Origin: Nitratireductor aestuarii
GTDB lineage: Bacteria > Pseudomonadota > Alphaproteobacteria > Rhizobiales > Rhizobiaceae
Assembly (NCBI RefSeq): GCF_014641695.1
Contig: NZ_BMIF01000002.1
Coordinates: 310,001 to 374,000, forward strand
Reading direction: 5' to 3'
Length of the DNA: 64,000 nt
Position numbers and translations under genes: made by a program. The notes beneath the pieces were generated by a model that ran no database searches, was not told the DNA's origin, and saw nothing but the letters and a program-made list of their open reading frames with translations. The stretch's first letter is position 1; each line of letters starts with the position of its first letter. Shown piece after piece: positions 62,925-64,000 of the stretch.

Positions 62925-63795
62925 CCTGCCGCTGCAAGACTGCATCGGCAAAGGCCAGTGCATCGCGATTGAACGGGATGTTGTGGACGCGGAAGATGAG
63001 CGCGCCCTGCATCCGCAGGAGCACGCTTGTAGCTGATGTGCCAACGTCGCGTGAGAGGCGATCGTCACCTGCCAGATGGCCGATCATGCGTTTGCGCGAG
63101 GTGCCAACGAGGATCGGGTAGCCCAGCGCATGCAGTTCGCCGAGACGCGCCATGAGGGTCAATTCCTCCTCGCGATCCTTGGCGAAGCCGAAGCCAGGGT
63201 CCAGCACGATCTGGCTGTCTTTCACGCCTGCATCATGGGCGATCTCCAGCGAACGGCGGAGGAAATGGAACTGATCCTCGATCACGTCCGGCAGTTTTTC
63301 GCGCCCGCGTCCGGTGTGCATGATCACCAGACCAGCGCCTGTTTCCGCAGCCACGTGGGCGATGTCAGGCTCTCGCTGCAGGCCATGCACGTCATTGACG
63401 ATGTGGGCACCGGCCTCGACAGCCCTGCGTGCAGTTTCAGCCCGGTAGGTGTCGACCGAGATGATGCAGTTGCCTTCCGCTGCCAGCGCTTCAATGACCG
63501 GCAGGATGCGGCGCTGCTCCTCCTCGGGGGTCACTTCCGTTGCACCGGGACGGGTGGATTCGCCGCCCACATCAATGATTGCAGCGCCTTCTGCGATCAT
63601 CTGCCGGGCGTGCGCCTGGGCGCGTTCCACGTCGTCGTGATCGCCGCCATCGGAGAAACTGTCGGGCGTCACGTTCAGGATGCCCATCAGCATTGACGTG
63701 GAAGAGAGCGTCAGCTGCTTGCCATGGGCAAGCCGCCATTCATGCGGTTTACTATCCAACAATGTACCACCCAACAGGATCTGATGCCGAAGCAT
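62902..63795 (-). CDS. folP: dihydropteroate synthase
   Basis: A 297-residue folate enzyme that joins p-aminobenzoate to hydroxymethyl-dihydropterin diphosphate. Signature sequences are MGILNVTPDSFSDGG, IIDVGGESTRPGATEV and LDPGFGFAKD, with GTSRKRMIG near the end. The ATG at 63795 lacks a good ribosome site; a TTG around 63762 would begin nearer to typical homologues, so the start is uncertain. It is unrelated in sequence to the DHPS-like gene of the H4MPT cluster. Confidence 0.93.
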   Translation of the reverse strand: MLRHQILLGGTLLDSKPHEWRLAHGKQLTLSSTSMLMGILNVTPDSFSDGGDHDDVERAQAHARQMIAEGAAIIDVGGESTRPGATEVTPEEEQRRILPVIEALAAEGNCIISVDTYRAETARRAVEAGAHIVNDVHGLQREPDIAHVAAETGAGLVIMHTGRGREKLPDVIEDQFHFLRRSLEIAHDAGVKDSQIVLDPGFGFAKDREEELTLMARLGELHALGYPILVGTSRKRMIGHLAGDDRLSRDVGTSATSVLLRMQGALIFRVHNIPFNRDALAFADAVLQRQVRPSETK

Positions 63796-64000
63796 CCACG
63801 GCCACAGGCTAGCGCCCAGGATATCGCTGCGCCGGGTTCGGGTCCAGCTGTTCATGGAAGAGAAAGGCAGCCCAAGAGAGGACCGCTCAATCATGTTCTG
63901 CTTAATCGTGGATAAACACCGCGCCAGCGCTTGGGAGCATTACGGTCGCGTGGTCAGCTATTCCCTGCCCTTTGGAGGCGGCGCCAACGCATTGCGCTGA

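Noticed and set aside
63893-64000. 35-residue plus-strand frame ending exactly at the window edge
   Set aside because: Too short, with no ribosome site or known homologue pattern; the stop at the last base is probably coincidence.

Overview
The window comes from an alphaproteobacterium, most likely Hyphomicrobiales (Rhizobiaceae/Phyllobacteriaceae side). The reasons are high GC, a fused PhaAB-type antiporter subunit, the ubiE-ubiB pair, two copies of a rhizobial-type intergenic repeat, and XoxF plus a tetrahydromethanopterin (H4MPT) pathway of alphaproteobacterial type. I saw no tRNA, rRNA, insertion sequence, prophage or CRISPR array.

Layout. 0-21 kb is ordinary chromosome: the end of a P-loop kinase gene, cell-wall and peptidase genes, a TadD-like TPR lipoprotein, a CAP-domain lipoprotein, a glutathione S-transferase gene broken by one amber codon, an SDR that has lost its catalytic tyrosine, a glycosyltransferase/glycogen-debranching-type pair, slyX, ubiE-ubiB, a 1-Cys peroxiredoxin, prfC, dut, a PEP-mutase-family enzyme, a YciF-like protein and an YbhN-like membrane protein. 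21.2-27.3 kb is a complete, translationally coupled pha/mrp cation/proton antiporter operon. 27.4-33.4 kb carries LysR/DoxX/glutathionyl-hydroquinone reductase, then a MerR regulator divergent from a Zn/Cd/Pb P-type ATPase with a textbook MerR operator.

33.4-44.5 kb is a lanthanide-dependent methanol oxidation module. It holds xoxF (with the extra Asp diagnostic of Ln enzymes), a four-Cys cytochrome (XoxG), XoxJ, a second cytochrome c, and a six-gene operon (substrate-binding protein, YVTN beta-propeller, acidic cupredoxin-like protein, ABC ATPase, ABC-2 permease, secreted protein). That operon matches the lut (Methylobacterium) and ped (Pseudomonas) systems implicated in lanthanide uptake.

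44.6-63.8 kb is a compact H4MPT/methylofuran C1 island. It contains fae, mtdB, mch and fhcBADC for formaldehyde oxidation to formate, together with many cofactor-building genes: an mfnB-folB fusion, an amino-acid kinase (MfnE-like), a DmrB-like flavoprotein, a dihydropteroate-synthase-like protein, DUF447, an MfnF-like protein, a HisA relative, CitG-like, a RimK-like ligase, an ATP-grasp protein (Orf5), mptG and a carbinolamine-dehydratase-like protein. folP closes the window.

Together, methanol is oxidised in the periplasm by XoxF and electrons pass to XoxG and other cytochromes. Formaldehyde is captured by Fae onto H4MPT, oxidised by MtdB and Mch, and released as formate by the Fhc complex. 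The organism would be a facultative, lanthanide-dependent methylotroph. No mxaF, PQQ biosynthesis, TonB receptor or lanmodulin is visible here.
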